Notes under the pieces: generated by a model
Database searches by the model: none
What the model saw: the letters and a program-made list of their open reading frames with translations, nothing else
What the model was told of the DNA's origin: nothing
Source of the DNA: Flavobacteriales bacterium UBA852
GTDB taxonomy: Bacteria; Bacteroidota; Bacteroidia; Flavobacteriales_E; Vicingaceae
Assembly: GCA_002295925.1 (NCBI GenBank)
Contig: DBGO01000012.1
Coordinates: forward strand, 96,011-160,010
DNA: 64,000 bases
Reading direction: 5' to 3'
Position numbers and translations under genes: made by a program
In this document: one piece after another, positions 27,714 to 36,317 of the stretch
How positions within the stretch are numbered: position 1 is the first letter of the stretch
How the letters are laid out: each line of letters starts with the position of its first letter

Positions 27714-27968
27714 TTATGCTAATTTATTGGCGTGCTTTGTAAGCTTCGACTTTAAGTTAGCAGCTTTATTTTTATGAATAATGTTTCTTTTGGCTAATTT
27801 ATCAATCATAGAAATTACTTTTGGAAGATTTTCCATCACTTCTTTTTTATCTTCCGAAGCACGTAATTTTCTAATCGCATTTCTTGTTGTTTTGTGATAA
27901 TAGCGATTTTGCAATCTTCTTTTTTGCGATTGTCTGATTCTTTTTAATGCTGATTTTATGTTTGCCAT
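27714..27968 (-). CDS. rpsT: 30S ribosomal protein S20
   Basis: An 84-residue basic protein starting [20 protein letters not shown], with [15 protein letters not shown] near the C-terminus; both are S20 signatures. It binds 16S rRNA early in small-subunit assembly. It begins 35 bases after the tRNA-Glu gene on the same strand and may share its promoter. Confidence 0.97.
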   Translation of the reverse strand: MANIKSALKRIRQSQKRRLQNRYYHKTTRNAIRKLRASEDKKEVMENLPKVISMIDKLAKRNIIHKNKAANLKSKLTKHANKLA

Positions 27969-28003
27969 AATAGTATTCTCTAAATTTCTTTAAATAAAAA
28001 AAG

Positions 28004-28075
28004 CAGCCCGTAGGGGAATCGAACCCCTGTTTCCAGGATGAAAACCTGGCGTCCTAACCCCTAGACGAACGGGCC
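28004..28075 (-). tRNA. tRNA-Glu (UUC)
   Basis: The reverse strand folds as a 72-base tRNA: acceptor GGCCCGT with ACGGGCT, anticodon stem CCAGG/CCTGG with loop TTTTCAT (anticodon TTC), and T arm CAGGGGTTCGATTCCCCTA split as expected. CCA is not encoded. rpsT follows downstream. Confidence 0.95.
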
Positions 28076-28115
28076 GTGTGTTCTGCTTTGAACTATTCCT
28101 CATTTTTGAGGAGTG

Positions 28116-28123
28116 CAAATGTA
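28116..28123 (-). promoter_or_regulatory. -7 box of the tRNA-Glu/rpsT promoter
   Basis: TACATTTG on the reverse strand is a perfect TAnnTTTG box about 40 bases before the tRNA. TTTG at 28142-28145 is a possible -33 element (spacer 18). A small hairpin (CTCCTCA/TGAGGAA) lies in the leader before the tRNA. Confidence 0.65.
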
Positions 28124-28218
28124 TTTATATTTTTTTATTTACAAAATAATTTTTAGATTTTTTTTCACTTTTTCCGCCATTAAATTTTTAAGTAATTATT
28201 TTTCAATAAATTATTATT

Positions 28219-30465
28219 TTAATTTTTTTCGAATAATTTTTTCAACCGCTCAAAAGCCCTTTTGTTTTGCGGCAAATCGACTCCGGTAATGATTTGCTGC
28301 CGCTCTTTTGGGGTTAAATGCCAGCTCAACGAAATGGGCTGATTTTCATCAAATGAAAGTTCAAAATTTAATATATCTACGTTGCCTTCATACCAATAAC
28401 TGAGCGATTGTATCAATTCATCTTGCGAGTAATCTTGAATGCGAAACAAATTTTCGTACACACTACCAATCGGTGTAGAAATACTTTCCAATATTTTCTT
28501 CAACCTGACATCTTCTTTTATTTTTCTGATTTTTTCTTTATCTCTGATTTGTACAATTATTATCCCCGAAGTATTTTTATTTAACCAATTTTTGAATACC
28601 ATAATAAACTGATGCGAAATTAAATAACCGTAATTATCGCGCATTCCGGCATCTACAATATTTAATATGGGTTGAGTAGGCAGCTCGGGGGTTGGCATTA
28701 TGTAAGGAAATGTTGCGCTCATCCGGATTACGGATGTAAACTTCAAATCATCAATATTTTGATTAACAAATAATTTTCGTGCTTCTATACTTTCCAGTGT
28801 AGGTTTGTTTTTTACATTAGTTTTTGGGAAATTATTCATCAAATAAGATACGCCTACCGACGAAAGCAATAATCGTCTTCCGTCGTTTAAAATGGTGGGC
28901 GAAAATACCATCATCGGAATAATCGCTTTTTTTTCATACGGTTTGTAAAAACCAAGTGTGGTAGTATCAAAAGCTTGTAAATTAACCGATAATTGTCGCT
29001 CAAATTCATACCCCCGGTCTCTTGTATATACTTGATTTTTAAAGGTGAATTTTTTTAGTCGTATAAAAAAATCATTGGTAGCAATGCTGAAAGTTATCGG
29101 GTTTAACAAATCCTTGGCAATATTATCCAAATACTCTCTGCTGTTTAAGTCAACCGGTTCACCCATTTGTTTTTTTCTGTATAGCTCGCGATAATAGGCT
29201 GCGCCTATCATTCCACCAGAAGAACCGGAAATAAGTTGCGTACAAGGCATAAAGTTTCCGTTGGTCAAACTGTCTGCCATTTGCAACACGCGCATTACCC
29301 ACAACGCCGAGCGACTACCTCCTCCACTCACATTAAGCATAACCATTTTTGGTTTCTCTCCGGTTGCTGAAGTATTTTTTGATTTCCATTTTTCCAAAAT
29401 TTCCAGGGTTTGAAGCCAATCTTCAGCATAGCTTAGCGTATCCGATTTAATCTTTTCAATAATATCATTTGAATATTTTTGAGGTACCTCATTGTAATTA
29501 AGTCCATATATTTTATTGGCATAATTAAATTGTGGAAATTGCGAAAGGTAATTTATGATTAAAACCACAACAATAAAGACCGTAACTGTCCAGCCACGTA
29601 ACCACGAGTGAAAAGCACTGTTGAGCATTATAAACATTGTAAACAATAGTGTTAAGCTTGCTGCGGCAGGTATTTGCACAAACGGATAATCTCTAAACAA
29701 TCCCAATAATATTAAAGAAACAACAATGGCCAATTCAAACAATGAGGCGTTTAAGTGGTTTTGTTTGAAAACCTTTACCAACATATCTTTATCGTAGTGT
29801 GAAACTTTTCTGGCTAATTTTATTTTAAATGGTAAATCAAAATATGAACGCACGTACCATTTTCTTTCGCGCTTAAAGAAATCGTACCAATGAGTTTTTT
29901 TATGTAACGTCATTGAAACGGGCTCAATGGATTCTTCCTCGGAAGCAGGTGCCAAATTGAATAAACCGAAAAGATTTTTGTTTCGTGTAATAAAATAACT
30001 AAAGGCAATAAGTATAAAAACATTAAAGCCAATGATAAATGCGGCAATATATTTTAGTATTTGCCAAATGTTAAATTCGGGTGTGTTGTAATAATACATC
30101 ACAACCTCATAAATGTAAACCAATATAAATGCAAACGGAATAATAGAATTATTCACTGTATAGCGAAAAAACGGATTTTTCAGCGTGGCTATAAACGGAA
30201 ACCGGTGACTGTTCATAATATAACTGGAAATATGAAAAGCCATTGTAAATCCGCCCAGCGAAAATCCCATAATAAAATATGACCAAAATCCGGTTTTACC
30301 TAAATATTCGGGCGCAATAAACAAATATGGAATACCATATTTAACGGCAATAGAACGGGTAATTATCAAAAAATAAAGAAACCAAAACATCAGCAAAAAC
30401 TGATTCTTTTTTAAATGCACCAAAAGCAGCTGCACAGGAAAAAAGTAAATGATTTTCTTTATCAT
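28219..30465 (-). CDS. Membrane-anchored patatin-like phospholipase
   Basis: A 748-residue protein. The N-terminal half has multiple hydrophobic segments (about residues 25-45, 60-85, 105-125, 140-165, 245-265, 270-290, 300-320). The C-terminal half is a patatin domain: oxyanion motif VSGGGSRSALWV, nucleophile ISGSSGGMIG (Ser in GSSGG), and the dyad aspartate in VDAGMRDNYGY. Patatins hydrolyse acyl esters of lipids. The membrane-fused form suggests action on membrane phospholipid from the cytoplasmic face; this is inference. The promoter region holds a palindrome related to the one by the kinase gene. Confidence 0.88.
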   Translation of the reverse strand: MIKKIIYFFPVQLLLVHLKKNQFLLMFWFLYFLIITRSIAVKYGIPYLFIAPEYLGKTGFWSYFIMGFSLGGFTMAFHISSYIMNSHRFPFIATLKNPFFRYTVNNSIIPFAFILVYIYEVVMYYYNTPEFNIWQILKYIAAFIIGFNVFILIAFSYFITRNKNLFGLFNLAPASEEESIEPVSMTLHKKTHWYDFFKRERKWYVRSYFDLPFKIKLARKVSHYDKDMLVKVFKQNHLNASLFELAIVVSLILLGLFRDYPFVQIPAAASLTLLFTMFIMLNSAFHSWLRGWTVTVFIVVVLIINYLSQFPQFNYANKIYGLNYNEVPQKYSNDIIEKIKSDTLSYAEDWLQTLEILEKWKSKNTSATGEKPKMVMLNVSGGGSRSALWVMRVLQMADSLTNGNFMPCTQLISGSSGGMIGAAYYRELYRKKQMGEPVDLNSREYLDNIAKDLLNPITFSIATNDFFIRLKKFTFKNQVYTRDRGYEFERQLSVNLQAFDTTTLGFYKPYEKKAIIPMMVFSPTILNDGRRLLLSSVGVSYLMNNFPKTNVKNKPTLESIEARKLFVNQNIDDLKFTSVIRMSATFPYIMPTPELPTQPILNIVDAGMRDNYGYLISHQFIMVFKNWLNKNTSGIIIVQIRDKEKIRKIKEDVRLKKILESISTPIGSVYENLFRIQDYSQDELIQSLSYWYEGNVDILNFELSFDENQPISLSWHLTPKERQQIITGVDLPQNKRAFERLKKLFEKN

Positions 30466-30516
30466 TATTGATTTTATTTATGAGAGTTTGAAAATACGAT
30501 TCCGGTCTTAATTTAT

Positions 30517-30536
30517 ACTACGTAAAAATACGGGTA
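30517..30536. promoter_or_regulatory. Degenerate copy of the ACTACGT palindrome upstream of the patatin gene
   Basis: ACTACGTAAAAATACGGGTA shares its first 12 bases and spacing with the palindrome at 21425-21444; the right arm is degenerate. It is centred about 60 bases before the patatin ATG. A possible -7 box TATTTTCA (reverse strand, 30489-30496) would put the site near -42. Confidence 0.4.
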
Positions 30537-30546
30537 TTTGTTAACT

Positions 30547-30583
30547 AAAAAAGGCATTTGCTAAAAATACAAATGCCTTTTTT
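30547..30583 (-). terminator. Terminator after ftcD
   Basis: AAAAAAGGCATTTG (30547-30560) pairs perfectly with CAAATGCCTTTTTT (30570-30583) around a nine-base loop. It lies 26 bases beyond the ftcD stop, with a T-run on the reverse strand. Confidence 0.85.
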
Positions 30584-30608
30584 TAAAATTCGTCAATTTA
30601 CAGGTAAA

Positions 30609-32312
30609 TTAGAGCTTTTCATTTACCTTTTTCAATAATTTACTTTCTAAATCCAACGTTTTTTGTTGAATATCATTTCCTTTGGCAATCATTTCTTCGG
30701 CGTAATTTCTGTCTTTTAAATCTTTCGCATTAATTTTTACATTTAAAAATGCTCCCATTACGGCTGTTCGAGCACATAAAACACCTACAGCGCTGTCGCT
30801 TAACGATGATTGCATACCAATATCAATCATTGCCTCCATTACTTCCATACTTTTATAAGCCGTTTCCATTACTTTAAAAGGAACTTCTATTGCATATTTT
30901 GTAGCGTCTTCAATGGCTTGCGCTCGCTTTTGTTTTTCTTCTTCGGTAGATTTGGGCATTTTAAATGCATTCATAATTTTATTAAACGCATTGGTATCTT
31001 CATCTACCAAAGCCAATAATTGGTCTTTGTATTGTTGGCCTTTTACCGCCCAATTGGAAAATTCTTCCCATCTGTCGTCCCAACCGCGTTTATGAGAGGA
31101 TAAATTGGCAACCATTGTTCCCAATGCCACTCCCAATGCACCTACGTAAGCCGAAATAGAGCCTCCACCGGGGGCAGGGCTTTCGCTTGCCGTTTCGTTG
31201 GCAAAATCTTTCAATGTCATATTGATTAAAGGATGTTCATTTTCATCCTCCAACATATATTCTATTACCTTTTCTTTTGGGTTGAAGGGCTTTAAATCAT
31301 CCAATCCCAACGATTTTACCGCAATTTTCATTTTTTCTTCTTCGGATATTCCCAAAGAACGCTCCTGCTTACGCAAAAAATAATCGGCGGCATCAAGCAT
31401 CGCTTGTTTAGGAATAAGACCAACCAATTCCGAACCGGTTACACGTAATCCGCGTGCTTCGGCAGCTTTGCAAGTTTCATCAAAAGCAATATGAACAGGC
31501 GTTAATGATATATCGGTTAAGTTATAAGAAATTTGCGCAATTCCATATTCTTCTATATACCATCCTATGCCTTTTACGGCTTTTAGCTTACCCGGTATGC
31601 GCACCGGCTCACCTTTTTCATCTAATACAGGTTTGCCCCAAGGTTTGCCGTTTTCGGTTTTTACCCTTCCGGCTTCTCTTATATCAAACGCTATTGCATT
31701 GGCTTTTCTGGTAGAGGTTGTATTGAGGTTGATGTTGTAAGCAACTAAAAAATTACGTGCCGAAATTGCAATTGCACCGGTTTTCTTTACACTTTCGTTA
31801 AATTCGGCAGGACCAAAATCGGGTTTCCATTCAGGATTAACTAGTTTTTTAGGTAAACCTTCGTATTGTCCTTCGCGGCAATTTGCTAAGTTTTTTCGTT
31901 TGGGCTCTGTAGCAGCATATTCATAAAAATATCCCGGAATACCCAACTCCTCTCCTATTCTTTTCCCTAATTTATGAGCATATTCAACCACTTCTTCCAT
32001 CGTAATATTGGCAACAGGCACCAACGGACAAACATCGGTTGCTCCAAAACGAGGATGCTCACCTTGATGTTTGCTCATATCAATCAATTCGGCAGCTTTT
32101 TTCACCAATCGAAAAGCAGCTTCAATAACAGGCTCGGGCTCTCCTACAAATGTTATTACGGTACGATTCGTGGCTTTTCCGGGGTCAATATCCAATAATT
32201 TAACCCCTTCTACGGTATTTACCACTTCAGCAATTTCTTTTATTTTTTGCTCATCGCGTCCCTCGCTGATATTAGGCACGCATTCTATCAGTTGTTTTTC
32301 CATTTTGCTCAT
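30609..32312 (-). CDS. ftcD: Bifunctional glutamate formimidoyltransferase / formimino-THF cyclodeaminase
   Basis: A fused enzyme of about 567 residues. The N-terminal part (ECVPNISEGRD, HQGEHPRFGATDVCPLVP, ITGSELVGL-like VTGSELVGLIPK) moves the formimino group from formiminoglutamate to tetrahydrofolate. The C-terminal part (SPAPGGGSISAYVGALG, DEDTNAFNKIMNAFKMPK) releases ammonia to give methenyl-THF. This is the last step of histidine degradation and feeds one-carbon units. The start at 32312 (MSKMEKQLIECVPNISEG) is preferred because a -7 box at 32327-32334 rules out the longer frame; 32303 is an alternative. hutH, hutU and hutI are not adjacent. Confidence 0.95.
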   Translation of the reverse strand: MSKMEKQLIECVPNISEGRDEQKIKEIAEVVNTVEGVKLLDIDPGKATNRTVITFVGEPEPVIEAAFRLVKKAAELIDMSKHQGEHPRFGATDVCPLVPVANITMEEVVEYAHKLGKRIGEELGIPGYFYEYAATEPKRKNLANCREGQYEGLPKKLVNPEWKPDFGPAEFNESVKKTGAIAISARNFLVAYNINLNTTSTRKANAIAFDIREAGRVKTENGKPWGKPVLDEKGEPVRIPGKLKAVKGIGWYIEEYGIAQISYNLTDISLTPVHIAFDETCKAAEARGLRVTGSELVGLIPKQAMLDAADYFLRKQERSLGISEEEKMKIAVKSLGLDDLKPFNPKEKVIEYMLEDENEHPLINMTLKDFANETASESPAPGGGSISAYVGALGVALGTMVANLSSHKRGWDDRWEEFSNWAVKGQQYKDQLLALVDEDTNAFNKIMNAFKMPKSTEEEKQKRAQAIEDATKYAIEVPFKVMETAYKSMEVMEAMIDIGMQSSLSDSAVGVLCARTAVMGAFLNVKINAKDLKDRNYAEEMIAKGNDIQQKTLDLESKLLKKVNEKL

Positions 32313-32326
32313 TTTTTTAACAAATT

Positions 32327-32334
32327 CAAAACTA
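32327..32334 (-). promoter_or_regulatory. -7 box of the ftcD promoter
   Basis: TAGTTTTG on the reverse strand is a perfect TAnnTTTG box 14 bases before the chosen ftcD start, implying a very short leader. No convincing -33 element is seen. Confidence 0.55.
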
Positions 32335-32425
32335 ATAAAAGAAAAAATATTGCCCGAAGAAAACAAAGAAATTTATTAGGGTTTGTTGAGAAGAAATTTC
32401 GGATATTTGTTGAAAATAATCTATT

Positions 32426-33391
32426 ATGCTCAATGTGGCCATTCTTTGCGGCGGCGACTCGTCGGAATACGAAATATCACTTAAAAGTGCACAAACGGTT
32501 TTAGACAATTTACCCAAAGAAAAATACAATGCTTTTTTGGTTGTATGTAAAACCGGCTCATGGAAAGTAAATGAACAATTTGAGATTGACAAAACCGATT
32601 TTAGCTTTACAGATGATACAGGCAAAAAAACAAAATTTGATTTTGCTTACATAACCATTCACGGCACTCCCGGCGAAGACGGTAAAATGCAAGGATATTT
32701 GGATATGCTCAATATTCCTTACAATACACCCTCGCAATGGGCTTCTACTGTTACTTTTAATAAATGGACTACAACCACTTTATTAAAATCCATTGGCATT
32801 AAAGCGGCTAAATCCATTTTACTGCACAAAAACCAATCATTTGATTATCAACATATTGAAAAAGAAATTGGCTTTCCTTGTTTTGTAAAACCCAATGCGG
32901 CGGGTTCCAGTTTTGGTGTTTCAAAAGTAAATTCACTACAGGATTTGCCGGATGCAATAAGCAAAGCATTTGCCGAAAGCAATGAAGTATTGGTAGAATC
33001 TTTTATGAAAGGAAGAGAGGTAACTTGCGGTTGTTTTAGTGATGGAAAAAAGATACATACTTTACCGGTAACGGAAATTATTTCTGACAATGATTTCTTT
33101 GACTATGATGCCAAATATCACGGAAAATCAAAAGAAGTTACCCCTGCTGATATTCCGCAGGATATATTCTCATCGGTGCAGGAAACAACAAAATTCATCT
33201 ATCAAGCACTTAATTTAAAAGGTGTTATCAGAATTGATTACATACTGCAAAACAATGAACCCTGGGTAATAGAAATTAATACCACACCGGGACTTTCTGC
33301 TCAAAGCATTATTCCGCAACAAGTAAAAGCATACGGAATGAACCTTTCTGACTTTTTTGACTCAATTATCAATGTAAATTTAAACCCTTGA
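32426..33391 (+). CDS. ddl: D-alanine--D-alanine ligase
   Basis: A 321-residue ATP-grasp enzyme that makes the D-Ala-D-Ala dipeptide for peptidoglycan in the cytoplasm. Motifs are ILCGGDSSEYEISLKSA, the HGTPGEDGKMQGYLDML substrate loop, KPNAAGSSFGVSKV and the C-terminal metal site EINTTPGLSAQSIIP. The length is normal. The stop codon overlaps the TTG start of thiD, so the two are translationally coupled. The spacer to ftcD is 113 bases and divergent. Confidence 0.93.
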   Translation: MLNVAILCGGDSSEYEISLKSAQTVLDNLPKEKYNAFLVVCKTGSWKVNEQFEIDKTDFSFTDDTGKKTKFDFAYITIHGTPGEDGKMQGYLDMLNIPYNTPSQWASTVTFNKWTTTTLLKSIGIKAAKSILLHKNQSFDYQHIEKEIGFPCFVKPNAAGSSFGVSKVNSLQDLPDAISKAFAESNEVLVESFMKGREVTCGCFSDGKKIHTLPVTEIISDNDFFDYDAKYHGKSKEVTPADIPQDIFSSVQETTKFIYQALNLKGVIRIDYILQNNEPWVIEINTTPGLSAQSIIPQQVKAYGMNLSDFFDSIINVNLNP

Positions 33392-34134
33392 GAAAAAGAC
33401 CATACATATTAACCATTGCCGGATTTGACCCTACGGGCGGCGCCGGTATTTTAGCCGACTGCAAAACGTTTGAAAAACACAAATGCCTTGGCATGGCAAT
33501 TATTACAGCCAACACCATTCAAACCGAAGATGAATTCCGGGCATTAAATCCTGTTGAAAACAACCTGGTTTTAGCTCAGCTGGAAGCTCTGTTAAAAAAA
33601 TACTATTTTAATTATGTGAAAATCGGTTTGATACCCAACCTTGAATTATTGCGTTTGTGTATTGAATTATTAAAAAAATATTTGCCCGATATAAAAATTA
33701 TTTGGGACCCTGTTCTTTCGGCATCGGCAGGTAAAGAATTTAACATCAACTTAAACGATTTTGACAATTTATTGAATGATATTTTTTTGCTTACGCCCAA
33801 TTTTAATGAGGTGAAAATTTTAGGCCAAGAAGATGACGCTTTTTTGGCAGCAGAAAAATTGGCTCAAAAAACAAATGTGTATTTAAAAGGCGGACACAAT
33901 CCGGAAAATCCGGCGAAAGATTATTTGTATTTCAATCAAAAATGTTATCCGCTCAATCCTAAACCCAAACAAAAAATATACCCCAAGCACGGTTCGGGGT
34001 GTATTTTGGCTTCGGCAATAACGGCAAACTTGGCAAAAGGATATCCAATGATAAAAGCGTGTTTGCGTGCCAAACGTTATATTGAAAAAGTAATGAGTTC
34101 AAACCCTTCATTATTATGCTTTCATTATGAATAA
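33388..34134 (+). CDS. thiD: Hydroxymethylpyrimidine/phosphomethylpyrimidine kinase
   Basis: A 248-residue ribokinase-like enzyme that phosphorylates HMP to HMP-PP for thiamine synthesis. It shows TIAGFDPTGGAGILADCKTF, WDPVLSASAGKEF, LLTPNFNEVKIL and the anion-hole KHGSGCILASAI. The start is TTG at 33388-33390, overlapping the ddl stop (TTGA); no ATG gives the conserved N-terminus. It is followed directly by thiE with an eight-base overlap. No TPP riboswitch is seen in front of the group. Confidence 0.92.
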   Translation: MRKRPYILTIAGFDPTGGAGILADCKTFEKHKCLGMAIITANTIQTEDEFRALNPVENNLVLAQLEALLKKYYFNYVKIGLIPNLELLRLCIELLKKYLPDIKIIWDPVLSASAGKEFNINLNDFDNLLNDIFLLTPNFNEVKILGQEDDAFLAAEKLAQKTNVYLKGGHNPENPAKDYLYFNQKCYPLNPKPKQKIYPKHGSGCILASAITANLAKGYPMIKACLRAKRYIEKVMSSNPSLLCFHYE

Positions 34135-34759
34135 AAAAATAGCTCCTTTACAATTTATCACACCCGATTTAGCCGACAAAAATCAACTCGAAAAATTGGT
34201 CTATGATGTGTGCAAAAATGGTTGCCGTTGGGTGCAGTTGCGATTAAAAAAGTGTTCGGATAATGATTTTTTGGAAATCGGAAAAAGCATACGTCGAATA
34301 ACAGAAACTTTTAAGGCATCATTAATTGTAAATGACCGCGTGCATTTAGTGGAAAAAATAAACGCCGACGGAGTGCACATCGGCAAAAATGATATGCCTG
34401 TTCTCGAAGCACGTAAAATTATCGGGTCAAATAAAATAATTGGCGCTACCGCCAATACCCTAAACGATTGTTTACAGCACATTAACAATAAGGTTGATTA
34501 TATCGGTTTGGGCCCATACCGTTTCACAAATACGAAAAAAAATTTAAGTCCTGTATTAGGCATTGATGGTTATAAAACTATTTTAGAACAATTGCCAAAA
34601 AATCATCTGCCTATTATTGCTATTGGAGGCATTCAACTGGAAGATTTAAAGCTGTTACTAGAAGTTGGCCTTTCCGGAATTGCTGTTTCTTCTTCTTTGA
34701 GTAAAAATCCTAACGAAATCAAATCTTGGTTAAAAGAAATTGAAGATTTTCACAATTAA
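34127..34759 (+). CDS. thiE: Thiamine phosphate synthase
   Basis: A 210-residue TIM-barrel enzyme that joins HMP-PP and thiazole phosphate to thiamine phosphate. Motifs are CRWVQLRLKK, LIVNDRVHLVEKINADGVHI, IIGATANTLNDC, YIGLGPYRFTNTKKN and IIAIGGIQLEDL. It overlaps thiD, so the two thiamine steps are coupled to each other and, unusually, to ddl. Confidence 0.93.
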   Translation: MNKKIAPLQFITPDLADKNQLEKLVYDVCKNGCRWVQLRLKKCSDNDFLEIGKSIRRITETFKASLIVNDRVHLVEKINADGVHIGKNDMPVLEARKIIGSNKIIGATANTLNDCLQHINNKVDYIGLGPYRFTNTKKNLSPVLGIDGYKTILEQLPKNHLPIIAIGGIQLEDLKLLLEVGLSGIAVSSSLSKNPNEIKSWLKEIEDFHN

Positions 34760-34883
34760 GCATGTTTCATTTTAGTTTTATTACTTTCCAAAAAGTATAC
34801 AATATTTGAAATTCTGTATAACTAAAAGAATTTCTTTAATCCGACCTTTGTCCAATATATATAGCACAAAAAAAACAGACAAT

Positions 34884-35075
34884 ATGGAAACTACTCAATT
34901 TGGACCAAAAGGTTGGACACCCGACAGAATAGGAAATCTAAATGGAAAAGTATTTGTAATAACCGGAACAACCAGCGGAACAGGTTTTGAATACCCACAA
35001 TATTTTTCGCGGTTATTTAAAAAGAAAGAAGGAATAAGTCCAAGCGAATACATTGAAAAATTTAATTTAAATTAA
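34884..35075 (+). pseudogene. In-frame SDR/AraC chimera (gene remnant)
   Basis: A 63-residue open frame made of parts of two unrelated families. Residues 1-36 (METTQFGPKGWTPDRIGNLN, then GKVFVITGTTSGTGFE) are the N-terminus of a short-chain dehydrogenase, ending inside its nucleotide-binding motif. Residues 37-63 (YPQYFSRLFKKKEGISPSEY and the end) are the extreme C-terminus of an AraC-family regulator's helix-turn-helix domain. The join falls at GFE (34983-34991), which both families carry, pointing to a deletion between short matching sequences. Neither part can work alone. The start at 34884 gives the family N-terminus; the frame is open upstream. The stop overlaps the next gene's start (TAATG). 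Confidence 0.8.
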
Positions 35076-35596
35076 TGATGGAACTTTTAAAATTAGCCAC
35101 CGAATGGGCAAAAGCCGAAGTATTTTCAACCCGTTTTTTCATTTTATTTGGGTTACTGTTTATAGCCGCTAGCTTCGGATTTTTGAAATTGGGCAAAACC
35201 GACCTGGCAAAAGCATATATAATCCCAATGTTGATAGCCGGCATATTATTGTTAATTATTGGTGTTGGACTTAACTATACTAATATTCAACGTGTAAAAC
35301 AGTTTGAGAAAGAATTTAAAACGGATGCTGCTGCTTTTTATCAATCCGAGATTGAGCGTTGCGAAAGTACGCTAAAAGAATACACCGTTGTATTTAAAGT
35401 CATTCCTGTTTTAGTGATTATCTCCGCTTTATTGATTTTTATTTTTCAAACTCCACTTTGGCGGGCAATTGGAATAACAACTATTGCCATGTTAGCAGTT
35501 ATTATGTTAATTGACGGATTGGCACACGAAAGAATCAAAGTTTACTATCATAAACTAAAATTATTAGAAGTAAAAAATATTCAATCTATAAATTAA
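35075..35596 (+). CDS. Membrane protein of unknown function
   Basis: A 173-residue protein with four hydrophobic segments (about residues 20-37, 48-66, 107-126, 130-148) and a charged middle region (QRVKQFEKEFKTDAAAFYQS). I recognise no named family. Its ATG overlaps the stop of the SDR/AraC remnant (TAATG; a second ATG follows at once), which suggests it was once cotranscribed with the lost AraC-type gene. It appears intact. Confidence 0.72.
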   Translation: MMELLKLATEWAKAEVFSTRFFILFGLLFIAASFGFLKLGKTDLAKAYIIPMLIAGILLLIIGVGLNYTNIQRVKQFEKEFKTDAAAFYQSEIERCESTLKEYTVVFKVIPVLVIISALLIFIFQTPLWRAIGITTIAMLAVIMLIDGLAHERIKVYYHKLKLLEVKNIQSIN

Positions 35597-35627
35597 TCGT
35601 TTTGAGCTTTAAAAAATCAATCACTAA

Positions 35628-36311
35628 CTAATTGATATTTATTATTTCTAAACTGTATAATGAGAAGTACAATCCGACTATTATCAACATAGTAACACTA
35701 ATGTGAAGAAAAACATAGAGTATTCTCCTGTATAATTTCATGTCAAATGTTCGGTTGTTCCAAAGCATAATTAACAGTAAAAAGAACAACAATAAAGCAC
35801 TTTCAAAACCTTCATAATCAGCACTTTCTAACAGAATTGAAATCGGAACAAAAATAATTGTCCATAAAGAAACCGAGTAAGTTGTTAAGACCAAATGCTC
35901 GGCAAAAGTTCTTTTTTCAAGAATATAAGTGATAAAACTACTGACCGAAATCAAAATGATGAATAATGTAAGTAAAGCAAATTGTTTTGACACACCGTTC
36001 GATGATATTTCTATCATTAAGAATGAATTTGCAAAATAAAAGTGAATTGCCAAAGCCAATAATGCAACCATAAAAAACCGAAAAGGCGAGTAAAAATATC
36101 CGCGAAAGCCATTCCAATAATTTGTTACATATTTTTTTGGATTAGCAAAAATCGTCTTGATATTATTCCACAACTTACCGTCTAATGCAAGAATATTGCT
36201 AAAACCATCAACTATTAGTTGAAAAAATGTGAGTTTATGACTATTATTATGTTGTCCGCAATTAGAACAATAATTTCCCTTTATCTCGATATCGCAAATA
36301 CTGCATTTCAT
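35628..36311 (-). CDS. DUF3667 family membrane protein
   Basis: A 227-residue protein opening with a zinc-ribbon-like segment (MKCSICDIEIKGNYCSNCGQ: two CxxC pairs), then LTFFQLIVDGFSNILALDGK and NPKKYVTNYWNGFRGYFYSP, which are typical of DUF3667. Five hydrophobic segments follow. The function is unknown. It is the last gene of the long minus-strand run, six bases after the UbiA-like gene. Confidence 0.83.
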   Translation of the reverse strand: MKCSICDIEIKGNYCSNCGQHNNSHKLTFFQLIVDGFSNILALDGKLWNNIKTIFANPKKYVTNYWNGFRGYFYSPFRFFMVALLALAIHFYFANSFLMIEISSNGVSKQFALLTLFIILISVSSFITYILEKRTFAEHLVLTTYSVSLWTIIFVPISILLESADYEGFESALLLFFLLLIMLWNNRTFDMKLYRRILYVFLHISVTMLIIVGLYFSLYSLEIININ

Positions 36312-36317
36312 CAGAAA

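Noticed and set aside
33380..33400. Possible TPP riboswitch for thiD-thiE
   Set aside because: thiD starts inside the ddl stop codon, leaving no leader, and the ddl upstream region (32313-32425) shows no riboswitch-like conserved stems.
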